Shown piece after piece: positions 25,702-35,005 of a stretch of DNA of 64,000 nucleotides (its first letter is position 1; each line of letters begins with the position of its first letter). Below the pieces are notes generated by a model. It did no database searches and was not told the DNA's origin. It saw nothing but the letters and a program-made list of their open reading frames with translations. The stretch is from CAWKOH01 sp963851245 (GTDB lineage: Bacteria; Actinomycetota; Acidimicrobiia; Acidimicrobiales; Palsa-688), in NCBI GenBank assembly GCA_963851245.1, contig CAWKOH010000011.1:62001-126000 (forward strand). The letters are read 5' to 3'. The translations under genes were made by a program, and so were the position numbers.

Positions 25702-27114
25702 ATGAGACGACCTACTAATCGGGCCCACGTCTTGCGGGTGGCAGCTGCGGCGGGCGCCATTGCGCTGCTGGCGGCGGCGTGTAGCAGCAGCAGCAAGTCG
25801 ACTTCATCGCAGTCCACGACCACGACCAAGTCGTCGAGCTCGTCGTCTCCATCCAGCGGGTCGAGCATGCAGACCAATATCGGCAACGCCGGTAGCGGCC
25901 AGTTAGCCAGTCAGGGCAACTCCTTCCAGCCTGCGGGCCCGAAGGGCACAGGCCTGACCCGAGGCATAACGGCGACCTCGGTCACCATGGGCTGCGTGTA
26001 CACAACCGCCGACTACGCCGGCTACCAGGCCGGAATTCAGGCCAGGTTCAACCAGGTCAACTCGAGCGGTGGGATCTTCGGGCGCAAACTGACGCTCATC
26101 CCCTGCAAGGACGACGCCAACAGCCCCCAGACCAACCTGCAGGAAGTGCAGCAGCTGGTCAACCAGAACAACGTGTTCGGGGTGATCTCCCTGACCCAGA
26201 ACATCCTGCCCAGCTCGACCAACTTCCTGAACAGCAACCAGGTGCCGTTCTACGGCTGGGGCTTCCTTCCCGGCTTCTGCAACACCAGGTGGGGCTTCGG
26301 CTGGAACGGATGCCTGACCGGTAATGCCACGACCCAGGCCCAGCAACCCATCGCGGCCATAGCCGGCAATCTGGCCGAGGCCATCATCAAGGCCAGCGGG
26401 ATGCCGGCTTCCCAGGTTCGGCTCGCTGTGCAGTCCGAGAACACCACGTCAGGGCAGGTCGGCGCCGCTCAATATGCCGCCCTGTTCAAGCAGCTGGGGT
26501 CCCAGGTGGTCTACAACAAGTCCGACTTCCCGGCCACCGGCTCGCCGGACGTCACCCCTTACGTCCAGGCCATGATGGCGTCGAACCCGAACATCATCTA
26601 CATCTCGACGCCGTTCGCCAACGTGGGTCCCATGGTCGCCGGCTTGCGGGCGGCCGGTTACAAGGGCATATCCATGGACTTCACCAACTACATCCCCGGT
26701 CTGCTGCCGTCCTCGCCGCAGCTGGCCCAGGCCCTGCAGGGTGAGTACGTGAACACCCAGATCGTGCCCCAGGAGCAGAACACGCCCTTCATCCAGCAGA
26801 TCGAGAGCGCCCTCAAGGCCATCGGCCAGCAGCCGTTCGTGACGCTAGGCGCCGAGATGGGCTACATCGAGGCCGAGCTGGTTGTCGAGCAGCTTCAGGC
26901 CACGGGGCAGACCCTTAACACCCAGACCTTCGACCAGGCAGTGAACAAGGCTGGTTTCACCACCTTCGCCAACCTGCAAGGTGGACCAGGAACGCTGCAG
27001 TGGCCCGCCGCCCACTATCTGCCGGCTGACTGCGCGGCCATCGTCAAGATCAGCGGGACCAATTATCAGGTGGTGGAGCCATTCTCCTGCTACCAGAGCT
27101 TCAAGTACTTCTAA
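25702..27114 (+). CDS. ABC transporter substrate-binding lipoprotein (branched-chain amino acid type)
   Basis: A 470-residue extracellular binding protein. The signal peptide ends in lipobox LAAAC (Cys about residue 28), followed by a Ser/Thr-rich linker. The mature part has the Peripla_BP_6/LivK layout: GCVYTTADYAGYQAGIQARF, VNSSGGIFGRKL and FATxxSPD-type segments. It delivers an amino-acid-like or aromatic-acid-like ligand to the permease-ATPase genes just downstream. Intact, with GGGGGAACAACAG before the ATG. Confidence 0.9.
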   Translation: MRRPTNRAHVLRVAAAAGAIALLAAACSSSSKSTSSQSTTTTKSSSSSSPSSGSSMQTNIGNAGSGQLASQGNSFQPAGPKGTGLTRGITATSVTMGCVYTTADYAGYQAGIQARFNQVNSSGGIFGRKLTLIPCKDDANSPQTNLQEVQQLVNQNNVFGVISLTQNILPSSTNFLNSNQVPFYGWGFLPGFCNTRWGFGWNGCLTGNATTQAQQPIAAIAGNLAEAIIKASGMPASQVRLAVQSENTTSGQVGAAQYAALFKQLGSQVVYNKSDFPATGSPDVTPYVQAMMASNPNIIYISTPFANVGPMVAGLRAAGYKGISMDFTNYIPGLLPSSPQLAQALQGEYVNTQIVPQEQNTPFIQQIESALKAIGQQPFVTLGAEMGYIEAELVVEQLQATGQTLNTQTFDQAVNKAGFTTFANLQGGPGTLQWPAAHYLPADCAAIVKISGTNYQVVEPFSCYQSFKYF

Positions 27115-27173
27115 CCCCTGGCTCGGCTGGATCGAACGGCACCCGCTGACCGGACGGTAGGAGGGACCTAGCC

Positions 27174-30033
27174 ATGGAGAAGTTCCTTACCCTCTGTGTC
27201 AGCGGGGCGGTCACCGGCGCCATCTACTCCCTGGTGGCGTCGGGACTCGTCCTGTCGTATTCGGCGACGGGCATCTTCAACTTCGCCTATGGCGGCATCG
27301 CCTTCGCCGCCGCCTATCTCTACTACGAGTTCAACGGCGCCCTGCACTACCACATCGTGCCGTCGGCCCTTCTGGTCGTCTTCGTGTTCGCGCCTCTGCT
27401 GGGCCTTCTTCTGGATTGGGCCGTCTTCCGGCCCCTGGCCCGAGCCTCCGAGTCGGCCAAGATCGTGGCCTGCATCGGTCTGCTGATAGCCATTCCGGGC
27501 CTTACCGAGTGGATAACCGATGGCATCGTGGACATCTTCAACGTCCATCATCTGGCCCGCTCGAGCACGGTGCTTCAGGTCGGCTTCCCTTCGGGGCTCG
27601 GTCCGGTCCCGGCTGACCAATGGCACCTGGGGAAGATCCCGTTCAACTCCAACGAGATGGTCGTTTTCGGCGCGGCCGTGTTGTGCGCGGTGGGGCTCTG
27701 GTACTTGATGAGGCGCACTTCCCTTGGGCTGCGCATGCGGGCCGTGGTGGACCGGGCCAGCCTGGCCCGTATGCGAGGCGTGGACGACGCCCTCACCTCC
27801 CGCTACGCCTGGGTGATCGGAACCATGCTCGCCGCTCTAGCCGGGGTGGTGGGTTCCCCGATCCTCGGCACCATCTCCACCGACGCCTGGATCGGCGTCG
27901 TGTTCGCGGCCGCGGCCGCCGCGGTCATCGGTGGACTCCGGTCCATCCCCCTGGCCTTCGCCGGGGGGCTCCTGCTCGGCGTGGCCCAGAATCTGGTGAC
28001 CGGTTACGCCACCTTCGCGGCCAGCATTCCCGGCTTCAACGAGTCGGTCCCCACCCTGCTGCTCCTGGTCACCCTGGTGGTGATGGGCGCGGAGCGGGGG
28101 CGGCGAGCCGGCAGCAGGAGCGAGGAGAGCCTCCCGCCCGACTACCTGGCCCACCTGCCGAGATGGCGGCGGGCCCTGCCGTGGACGCTGGCCCTCGTGT
28201 TTTTCGTGTGCTACATCCTGCTCCTGTCGAACAAGTTCTGGGCCGGGGTCATGGCCCAGGGCCTGGCCCTGTCGCTGGTCTTCATGTCCTTCGTGGTCGT
28301 CACCGGCATGGGTGGCATGGTGAGCCTGGCCCAGGCCACCTTCGTCACCGCCGCCGGCCTCACGACCGGCGTGCTGTTCCAGCACTACGGCCTCCCGTTC
28401 TTCGGCGCCGCCGCCATCGGGGTCCTGGCCGCGGTGGCGCTGGGGCTGGTCATAGCCCTGCCCGGCCCTGCGCCTCGGTGGCCTGCAGCTGGCGCTGGCC
28501 ACGCTGGCCCTGGCCCTCCTCGGCGACAACGTCTTGTTCCAGTGGAAGTGGCTGACCAACAACCAGTCCGGATGGACCCTGCCCCGGCCCAAGATCGGGC
28601 CGCTCAGCCTGACCGACAACCGGACGATGGCGATCGTCTTGCTGATCGTGGTCCTGGTGGTGATGCTGCTCATCAACAACCTGCAGCGCTCGCTGTGGGG
28701 CCGCAGCATCGCCGCCGTCCGATCATCGGAGGTCGGCGCCTCGACCTCGGGAATCTCGCCCCTGAGAGTGAAACTGGCCCTGTTCGGCGTTTCGGCCGCT
28801 ATCGCCGGGATCGGCGGGATCGCCTACGCCTCCTTCCAGACCAGCATGAGCGCCACCACCACCCCGGCCGCCATCGGCTACCTGTGGCTGGCCACGGTCG
28901 TCCTGTTCGGCATCCGCCGTCCCATCGCGGCGGCCTGGGCCGGTATCGGCTCGGCCATGACCCCGGTCATCATCGGTTCGGGCTTCCACTGGTGGTCATG
29001 GGTGCCCACCTGGTTGAGCTGGGGCGGCACCCCCTCGTCGGAGATCCCATTGATCCTGTTCGGCCTCGGGGCGGTCACCCTGGCCCGCAACCCTGATGGC
29101 TTCCTGTCGGCCAACGCCCGCCAACGCTACGAGCGCCGGCTGCGCCGGCTGGCCAGCCAACCGGCCGGGACACCCGAAAGCCAGGAGGTATCCGGAGAGA
29201 TGGCGGCCGAGCTGGCCGTTTCCGAGGAGGCCGCCGCCGGCCTGGCCGAAACCCGTCTCCACGCCGCCCGCCTGGAGGCCGAGCAGGCCCTGGGCCGGGG
29301 CACAGAGGGAGAGGAGGAGTCAGAGGCGCTGCTGGCTGTGCGCGGCCTGCACGCCGGCTACGGGGAAGTCGAGGTCCTGCACGGGGTGGACCTGAATGTC
29401 CGGTCCGGGCGGATCACCGCCTTGTTCGGGGCCAACGGCAGCGGGAAGTCGACCCTGTGCTCGACTCTGGCCGGCCTGCTAAACCCCCGGATCGGGACCA
29501 TCTTCCTCGACGGGCAAGACCTGACCCCGGTCCCGGCCCACAGAAGGGTCCGTCGAGGGATGCTCGTCGCTCCTGAGTCTCGAGGTATCTTCCCGGGCCT
29601 CACCGTGGAGGAGAATCTCACACTCCGGCTGGACTCAGGCGACCGGGAAGAGGTGTTCCGCCGCTTCCCAGGCCTGCGCGAGCGGCGGCGACTGGTTGCC
29701 GGGAGTCTGTCGGGCGGGGAGCAACAGATGCTCACCCTGGCCCCGGTCGTGGTCCGCCCCCCCCGTCTGGTCGTGGTGGACGAACCTACCCTGGGGCTGG
29801 CCCCGCTCGTGGTCGAACAGCTCATCGGGATCTTTCGCGACCTGCGCGACCAGGGGACGGCCATTCTCCTCGTAGAGGAGAAGGTCCGGGACGTGCTGCA
29901 GATCGCGGACGACGCCGTCTTCCTGGAGCTCGGGCGAATCGTGTGGTCTGGCCCCCGCTCCGAGGTCAGCAACGAGCGCCTCGTCGGTGCTTACCTCGGC
30001 GCCCAGCTGGATCCCTCCACGGAGGCGCCGTGA
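27174..30033 (+). CDS. Fused LivH-LivM-LivF importer protein (permease-permease-ATPase), one frameshift
   Basis: ATG 27174 opens a LivH-type permease (GAVTGAIYSLVASGLVLSYS, FNFAYGGIAF), which continues without a stop into a LivM-type permease (VVTGMGGMVSLAQATFVTAA). At CCC 28461-28463 the frame shifts by +1; removing one base gives ALPALRLGGLQLALATLALA and then SGISPLRVKLALFGVSAAIAG. After a charged linker (about 29110-29330) comes a complete LivF ATPase with Walker A GANGSGKST, signature SLSGGEQQM and Walker B LVVVDEPTLGL. The corrected length is about 952 residues. It would carry both membrane halves and one ATPase of a branched-chain-type importer in one chain, with the separate LivG as the second ATPase. 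Confidence 0.82.
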
Positions 30034-30845
30034 CCGAGGCCGTGAACGGCGCGCTCGAGCGGCAGGCCGAGGCACGCGGCGCACGAGCGCTGCTCGAGGC
30101 GGTCGAGATCACTGTCCGCTTCGGGGGGGTGACGGCGCTCAGCCATGTGTCGCTCGGCTTCCAGGCCGACGAGATATGCGGGCTCATCGGCCCCAACGGC
30201 GCCGGCAAAACGACGTTGTTCGACACCATCTCCGGTATACGCCCCCCGACCAGTGGGCGAATCGTGTACGACGGTTTTGACATCACCCGCCGCTCCGTCA
30301 CCTGGCGGGCCCGACAGGGGATCCGGCGGACCTTCCAGCGCCAGCAGACCTTCGGCTGGCTGTCGGTGGAGGACAACGTCATTGCGGCCATGGAATGGCG
30401 AGGTGGTGGGGGCGGCCTTCTTGCGGATCTGGTGCGTTTCCCAAGTCGCCACAGCCTGGAGCAAACCCGGCGCCAGCGGGTGGACGAGGTCCTCGAACTG
30501 TGCGGGATCGCCGACATCGCCAAGGCCCCCGCCGCCAGCCTGCCCCTTGGCAAAGCCCGGCTGGCCGAAATGGCCCGTGCGATCGTGGACCGTCCAAGAG
30601 TGCTCCTGCTCGACGAACCGACATCGGGGTTGGAGGAAGCCGAGGTCGAGAGCTTCGGGATGTCGCTCCGGGCCGTGCGCGAGGAGGAGCACTGCGCCGT
30701 TGTCCTGGTGGAGCACGACGTAGGATTCGTCATGCGAATGTCCGATCGCGTGGTGGCACTCGACCTGGGCGAGATCCTCGCCGACGGCAGCCCGGAACAA
30801 GTCCGCAGCGACCCGGCCGTCGTCGCAGCCTACTTCGGTGCCTGA
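30030..30845 (+). CDS. LivG-type ABC transporter ATPase
   Basis: GTG 30030 overlaps the stop of the fused protein (GTGA). The 271-residue ATPase has Walker A GPNGAGKTT, the LivG-specific RTFQRQQTF segment, a divergent signature LPLGKARLAEMARA in place of LSGGQ, Walker B VLLLDEPTSGL and the H-loop VEHDVGFVM. It pairs with the fused LivF domain, so one of the two ATP sites has an atypical signature. Confidence 0.9.
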   Translation: MTEAVNGALERQAEARGARALLEAVEITVRFGGVTALSHVSLGFQADEICGLIGPNGAGKTTLFDTISGIRPPTSGRIVYDGFDITRRSVTWRARQGIRRTFQRQQTFGWLSVEDNVIAAMEWRGGGGGLLADLVRFPSRHSLEQTRRQRVDEVLELCGIADIAKAPAASLPLGKARLAEMARAIVDRPRVLLLDEPTSGLEEAEVESFGMSLRAVREEEHCAVVLVEHDVGFVMRMSDRVVALDLGEILADGSPEQVRSDPAVVAAYFGA

Positions 30846-30892
30846 GGCTCCTCGCCGTTGACACCCTGGTCCCGATCAGGTAGGCAGCAGTC

Positions 30893-31441
30893 ATGATCAG
30901 GTTGGTAGATCCGCGAGGCGACCTGACCAACGCCGCCTCGCGGCTGGCTCCCAGGCCGGAGGTGTCGGCGCTTCGTCGCATCGGGTTCCTCTCCAACGAG
31001 GAGGAGTTCATGCAGGCTCCGCTTCACTTCCCGCGTTACACGAGGATCCTGCAGAGGGTGTTGCCGGAGCGGTTGAAGGCCCCGCTTCAGTTCCACAGCG
31101 AAGTGAAACCTGTTCTGTCGCGGCCGGCGGAGAACGATCAGCTGGAGCTGCTGGCTCGGTGTGAAGGGGTCGTAAACGGCCTCGCCAAGTGAGGCTCCTG
31201 CACGGCGGGCAGTTTGCTCGACCACGTCAACCTGGAGAGGATGGGTATCCCCACGGTCACCTTCGTGACCGAGCCGTTCGAATCGGCGGCTCGCACCCAC
31301 GCCGAGATCCACGGCCTGCCCGATCTGCCGCTGATCATCGTCCCCCAGGATTACCTGGAGGAGCCATCCGACGACGCCGTGATCGCCCGTGACCAGGCAG
31401 TGTTCGATGCCGTCGTGGCCGCCCTGACGGTCTCGCCATGA
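30893..31441 (+). CDS. UGSC-family selenoprotein (in-frame TGA read as Sec)
   Basis: ATG 30893 opens IRLVDPRGDL and runs to EGVVNGLAK, then TGA (31190-31192), then GSCTAGSLLDHVNLERMGIP, VTFVTEPFESAARTHAEIHG and LPLIIVPQDYLEE to a normal stop at 31441, all in one frame. The sequence Sec-Gly-Ser-Cys at this spot is the hallmark of the UGSC (seleno)protein family, in which Cys homologues carry CGSC. The residue pair is a likely redox site of CxxC type. A hairpin at 31206-31220 fits a SECIS. About 182 residues. The partner gene overlaps by 4 bases (ATGA). Function of the family is unknown. Standard gene callers would split it. Confidence 0.85.
31206..31220 (+). promoter_or_regulatory. SECIS-like hairpin of the UGSC gene
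   Basis: CGGGCA and TGCTCG form a 6-bp stem with one G-U pair and loop GTT; it starts 13 bases after the TGA and the loop begins with G 19 bases after it. This fits the bacterial SECIS consensus. A second possible fold is CTGC (31198-31201) with GCAG (31209-31212). Confidence 0.5.
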
Positions 31442-32540
31442 GGGACCCGTAGTGAGCGGCGAGGCTGCCTCCCGGAGGAGATCGAGGCCACCGACTGGCC
31501 CGAGCTCAGCTACCGCCTCAATCTGACCGACGGGCTGCCCACCTTCCCTCCGGAACACCGGGCTGTGGAAGCGCTGGTGGCCGGGAGCGGGATGCCCGCC
31601 GATCACGTCATAGGCGAGATCCCGCCGCGGGGCGGACGGGCGACCATCCAAGCCGTCGCCGCCAACGCGGCTATGGCCGGGTGCCTGCCCGAGCACATGC
31701 CGGTGGTGATCACGGCATTGGAGGCCATGCTCGAGCCGAGGTTCAACCTCCGGGGAGTGGTGTGCACCACCCACCCGTGCTGGCCCCTCGTGATCGTCTC
31801 GGGACCGATCGTCGAGGACCTGGCCATGGAGACCCGCGAGTCGGTGTTCAACGGGGGCGGAGCCCGGGCCAACCTGGCTATCGGCCGGGCAGTCCGGTTG
31901 GTCACCTGGAACCTGGGAGGCGCCTACCCCCGCCGGCCGGTCCAGGAAGTAATGGGTCATCCCGGCCGCCTGGCCTACTGCATCGCAGAGGACACGGTTC
32001 GGTCGCCCTGGCCGGCCCTTCATGTCGAGCGCGGACTCGATGCGCCTCGCGGCGCGGTCACCGTCTTTGCCTGCGAGGCTCCGCAGGTGGTGCTGGCCTG
32101 GGGGACGAGTGGGAGTCCCGAGATCTTCCTGGAGCAGATGGCCGATCAGATGAGGGCCCGAGGAAACTCCAACGTGCACACCATGGGGGAGATCCTGGTC
32201 GGCTTCAATCCGGAACAAGCCCGAGAGCATAGCTGCGGAGGGATGGACCAGGCCCGACATTCAGGCCTTTCTATGGCAGCGGGCCCGTCGGAGGCTCGGC
32301 GACATACGGCAAAACCGGGACGGCAGTCCCGCCGTCGCAGCAACCGATGCGTACTACTGGTGGCCCGACTGGGTCGATCAGGGCAACCCGGACGAGATCA
32401 TCCCCGTAGCCATGTCGCCCGAGTCGATTCATGTAGTCGTGACCGGTGGGGACAGTCTGGCCTACGGATTCGTGTGCCCATCCTGGGGGACGCTCGGCGG
32501 CTTCGCAGTAACCCGGCCCATTCCGGCGGCTGGCTTTTAG
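31438..32540 (+). CDS. Partner protein of the UGSC selenoprotein, two frameshifts
   Basis: ATG 31438 overlaps the UGSC stop (ATGA). As written it ends after four codons, but removing one C from CCC 31446-31448 opens RDRSERRGCLPEEIEATDWP, joined to YRLNLTDGLPTFPPEHRAVE, GRATIQAVAANAAMAGCLPE and TTHPCWPLVIVSGP. A second +1 shift at CCC 32220-32222 leads to ESIAAEGWTRPDIQAFLWQR and ends at TAG 32538-32540. About 366 residues. I know this type only as a neighbour of UGSC proteins; no enzyme motif is recognised. The conserved Cys in AAMAGCLPE may interact with the Sec protein. Confidence 0.7.
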
Positions 32541-32665
32541 TAGCTCACGGTCAATCGACCTTTGGTTCTGCCCGCCGCCGCTTTCCGTCCTGTCGAGGCC
32601 CTGGTCGGGGCTTCAACGATGGTACTGTCCCATTGCTTCTGCGCTACAGGGGGGAGGCGCGCCTG

Positions 32666-33832
32666 ATGGCACAAGGAACCTTCGTCTACGACCCGACAGC
32701 CGCCCGGTTCCAGGAGGAGATGCACGACGTCTACCGGGTCCTGCGCGACGAGTACCCGTTGTTCGTGACGCCCGATGGAAGCTATGTGCTGTCGCGCTTC
32801 GCCGATGTCTGGGACGCCGTGCACGATCCGGCGACGTTTTCGTCGACCTGCGCCGAGGCGAATCAGCTCATGCCGCAGATGATCTACATGGATCCGCCGC
32901 GGCACACCGCCCTGCGTTCACTCGTGTCACGGGCCTTCACCCCGCGTCGGATGGCGGAGCTCGAGGCTCGGATCCGCCAGGTGGCGACCGGGCTGATCGA
33001 CCAGTTCGCCGCTAGCGGTCATTGCGAGCTGGTCCATGAGTTCGCCGCCCCGCTCCCCAGCATCGTCATGGCTGACTTGATAGGTGTCCCCGAGGAGCAT
33101 CGCGAATCCTTTCGGACCTGGACCGAGGCCTTCCTGGAGGTGACCGGACCCGCCGATATCACCGGCAGAGCCGAGAAGATCTACAACCTGTTCGGACAGC
33201 TGCTGGCCGATCGCCGCCGAGCACCGTCAGATGACCTGATGAGCGCTCTGATCGAGGCCCGCGTAGACGGGAAGGGGCTGTCGGAAGAGGACTTGTTGGG
33301 ATTCTGCTTCCTGCTCCTAATAGCGGGAAACGACACCACCACGTCCCTGATTGGCAACGGGGCGGAACTGCTGGCTCGCCATCCTGAGCAGCGAGCCGAG
33401 CTGGTCACCGATCCGGCTCTCATCCCGGGGGCGGTCGAGGAGATGATCCGCATCGAATCCCCCACCCAGGCCCTGCCGCGTACAGCCAGCAGGGAGGTGG
33501 AGCTGCACGGGATCACCATCCCGCAAGGCGCTCGCGTCATGCTGCTGTGGGGCGCCGCCAACCTGGATGAAGGAGAGTTCCCCGATGCGGAGAGGTTCGA
33601 CATCCACCGGGGGGCACCTCGCCACCTCGGATTCGGTCATGGAATCCACTTCTGCCTCGGGGCCCCGCTCGCCCGCCTCGAGTCCCGCGTGGCTTTCGAG
33701 GAACTGCTGGCCCGCTTGCCCGAGTACCGCCTGGCCGACCCCCCACAGCGCTACCTGTCGAACTGGGCCCGGTCGTGGCGCCTGCTCCCGGTGGAGTTCG
33801 CCCCGGTGGAGTCCGCCCCGGTGCCCGAGTGA
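32666..33832 (+). CDS. Cytochrome P450
   Basis: A 388-residue soluble bacterial P450. Seen: the I-helix oxygen-binding motif AGNDTTT (about residue 225), ExxR in EEMIRIESP (helix K type), and the haem loop FGHGIHFCLGAPLAR with the ligand Cys about residue 330. ATG 32666 follows GGGGAGG; the longer frame upstream belongs to the preceding gene read out of frame. It overlaps the epoxide hydrolase gene, suggesting oxidation followed by epoxide opening. Confidence 0.93.
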   Translation: MAQGTFVYDPTAARFQEEMHDVYRVLRDEYPLFVTPDGSYVLSRFADVWDAVHDPATFSSTCAEANQLMPQMIYMDPPRHTALRSLVSRAFTPRRMAELEARIRQVATGLIDQFAASGHCELVHEFAAPLPSIVMADLIGVPEEHRESFRTWTEAFLEVTGPADITGRAEKIYNLFGQLLADRRRAPSDDLMSALIEARVDGKGLSEEDLLGFCFLLLIAGNDTTTSLIGNGAELLARHPEQRAELVTDPALIPGAVEEMIRIESPTQALPRTASREVELHGITIPQGARVMLLWGAANLDEGEFPDAERFDIHRGAPRHLGFGHGIHFCLGAPLARLESRVAFEELLARLPEYRLADPPQRYLSNWARSWRLLPVEFAPVESAPVPE

Positions 33833-34983
33833 TCGAGCCTTTTCTGGTAGCCATCCCTGAGCCGGTACTGGCGGATCTGAGGGACCGCCTGGTCCGCACC
33901 CGCTGGCCCGATCAGCTGCCCGGTACCGGTTGGGATTACGGGACTGATCTCGACTACCTCCGGCACCTGTGCGAGTACTGGGTCGAGGGGTTCGACTGGC
34001 GCGCCACGGAGGCCCGCCTGAACACGTGGCCCAACGCAATAACCGCGATAGACGGCGAGCCCATCCACTTCATCCATGCCCGCTCCGATCATTCCGATGC
34101 CCTGCCCCTCCTGGTCCTTCACGGCTGGCCTGGATCGGTGACGGAGATGGTCGAGATCATCGAGCCACTGCGCCATCCCGCGATTGACGGGGCGGATCCA
34201 GGCGACTCGTTCCATGTGGTCTGCGCCTCACTGCCCGGGTTCGGCTTCTCGGGCCCGACCCACGAGCGAGGATGGCATCCCCGGAGGATCGCGGCGGCGA
34301 TGACGGAGTTGATGAACCGGCTGGGGTACAGCCGCTTCGCCTGCCTCGGTGGGGACTGGGGGGCGACGACGTCCAACTACATGGCCCACGACTATCCAGA
34401 TCGGCTCATCGGCATGTACCTGACCATGGTGGCCGCCGGCCCTCCTCCGGGGTCAGACGGCTCGGAACTCAACGAGGAGGAGCGGCAGTGGTTGGCTGCC
34501 AGCACCGCGTTCTTCGCCGAGGAGTCCGGCTACCTGCAGATACAGGGCACGAGACCCCAGACCCTCGCCTATGCCCTCAACGATTCGCCGGCCGGTCTGG
34601 CCGGGTGGATCGTCGAGAAGTTCCGGGCTTGGAGCGACTGCGACGGAGATCTGGAGTCCGCGATAACCCGAGACGACGTCCTGGCTGATGTGACCCTGTA
34701 CTGGGTCACCGGCACGGCCAACTCGGCGTCGCGGATTTATCTCGAGGCCATGCGGGCCGGGCAGTTCCAGCCCATCGCGGAGCGTATAGAGGTGCCGACG
34801 GGGGCGGCCATCTTCCCCAAGGAGACTGTCAAGGCGCCCCGGCCCTGGGCGGAGGCGGCGTGGAACATTAAACGCTGGACGGTGATGCCCAAGGGTGGGC
34901 ACTTCGCGGCGCTGGAGGTGCCGGATCTGCTGGTAGCCGACGTCCGCGCTTTCTTCCGGGACCTGCGGCCTCACGGCTCATAG
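33829..34983 (+). CDS. Epoxide hydrolase (EHN + alpha/beta hydrolase)
   Basis: GTG 33829 overlaps the P450 stop (GTGA). The 384-residue protein has the epoxide-hydrolase N-terminal domain (VLADLRDRLVRTRWPDQLPG, FDWRATEARLN), then the oxyanion motif HGWPGS (about residue 98), the nucleophile GGDWGA (Asp, about 177) and the C-terminal catalytic His (MPKGGHFAALEVPD). It hydrates epoxides to diols and is probably the next step after the P450. Confidence 0.92.
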   Translation: MIEPFLVAIPEPVLADLRDRLVRTRWPDQLPGTGWDYGTDLDYLRHLCEYWVEGFDWRATEARLNTWPNAITAIDGEPIHFIHARSDHSDALPLLVLHGWPGSVTEMVEIIEPLRHPAIDGADPGDSFHVVCASLPGFGFSGPTHERGWHPRRIAAAMTELMNRLGYSRFACLGGDWGATTSNYMAHDYPDRLIGMYLTMVAAGPPPGSDGSELNEEERQWLAASTAFFAEESGYLQIQGTRPQTLAYALNDSPAGLAGWIVEKFRAWSDCDGDLESAITRDDVLADVTLYWVTGTANSASRIYLEAMRAGQFQPIAERIEVPTGAAIFPKETVKAPRPWAEAAWNIKRWTVMPKGGHFAALEVPDLLVADVRAFFRDLRPHGS

Positions 34984-35005
34984 CGCGCCTGAGCATCCGG
35001 GCCGG

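Noticed and set aside
14241..32222. Programmed ribosomal frameshifting as the explanation for the many +1 breaks
   Set aside because: Too many unrelated genes, no shared slippery motif or downstream structure, and always one extra base in a short C/G run.
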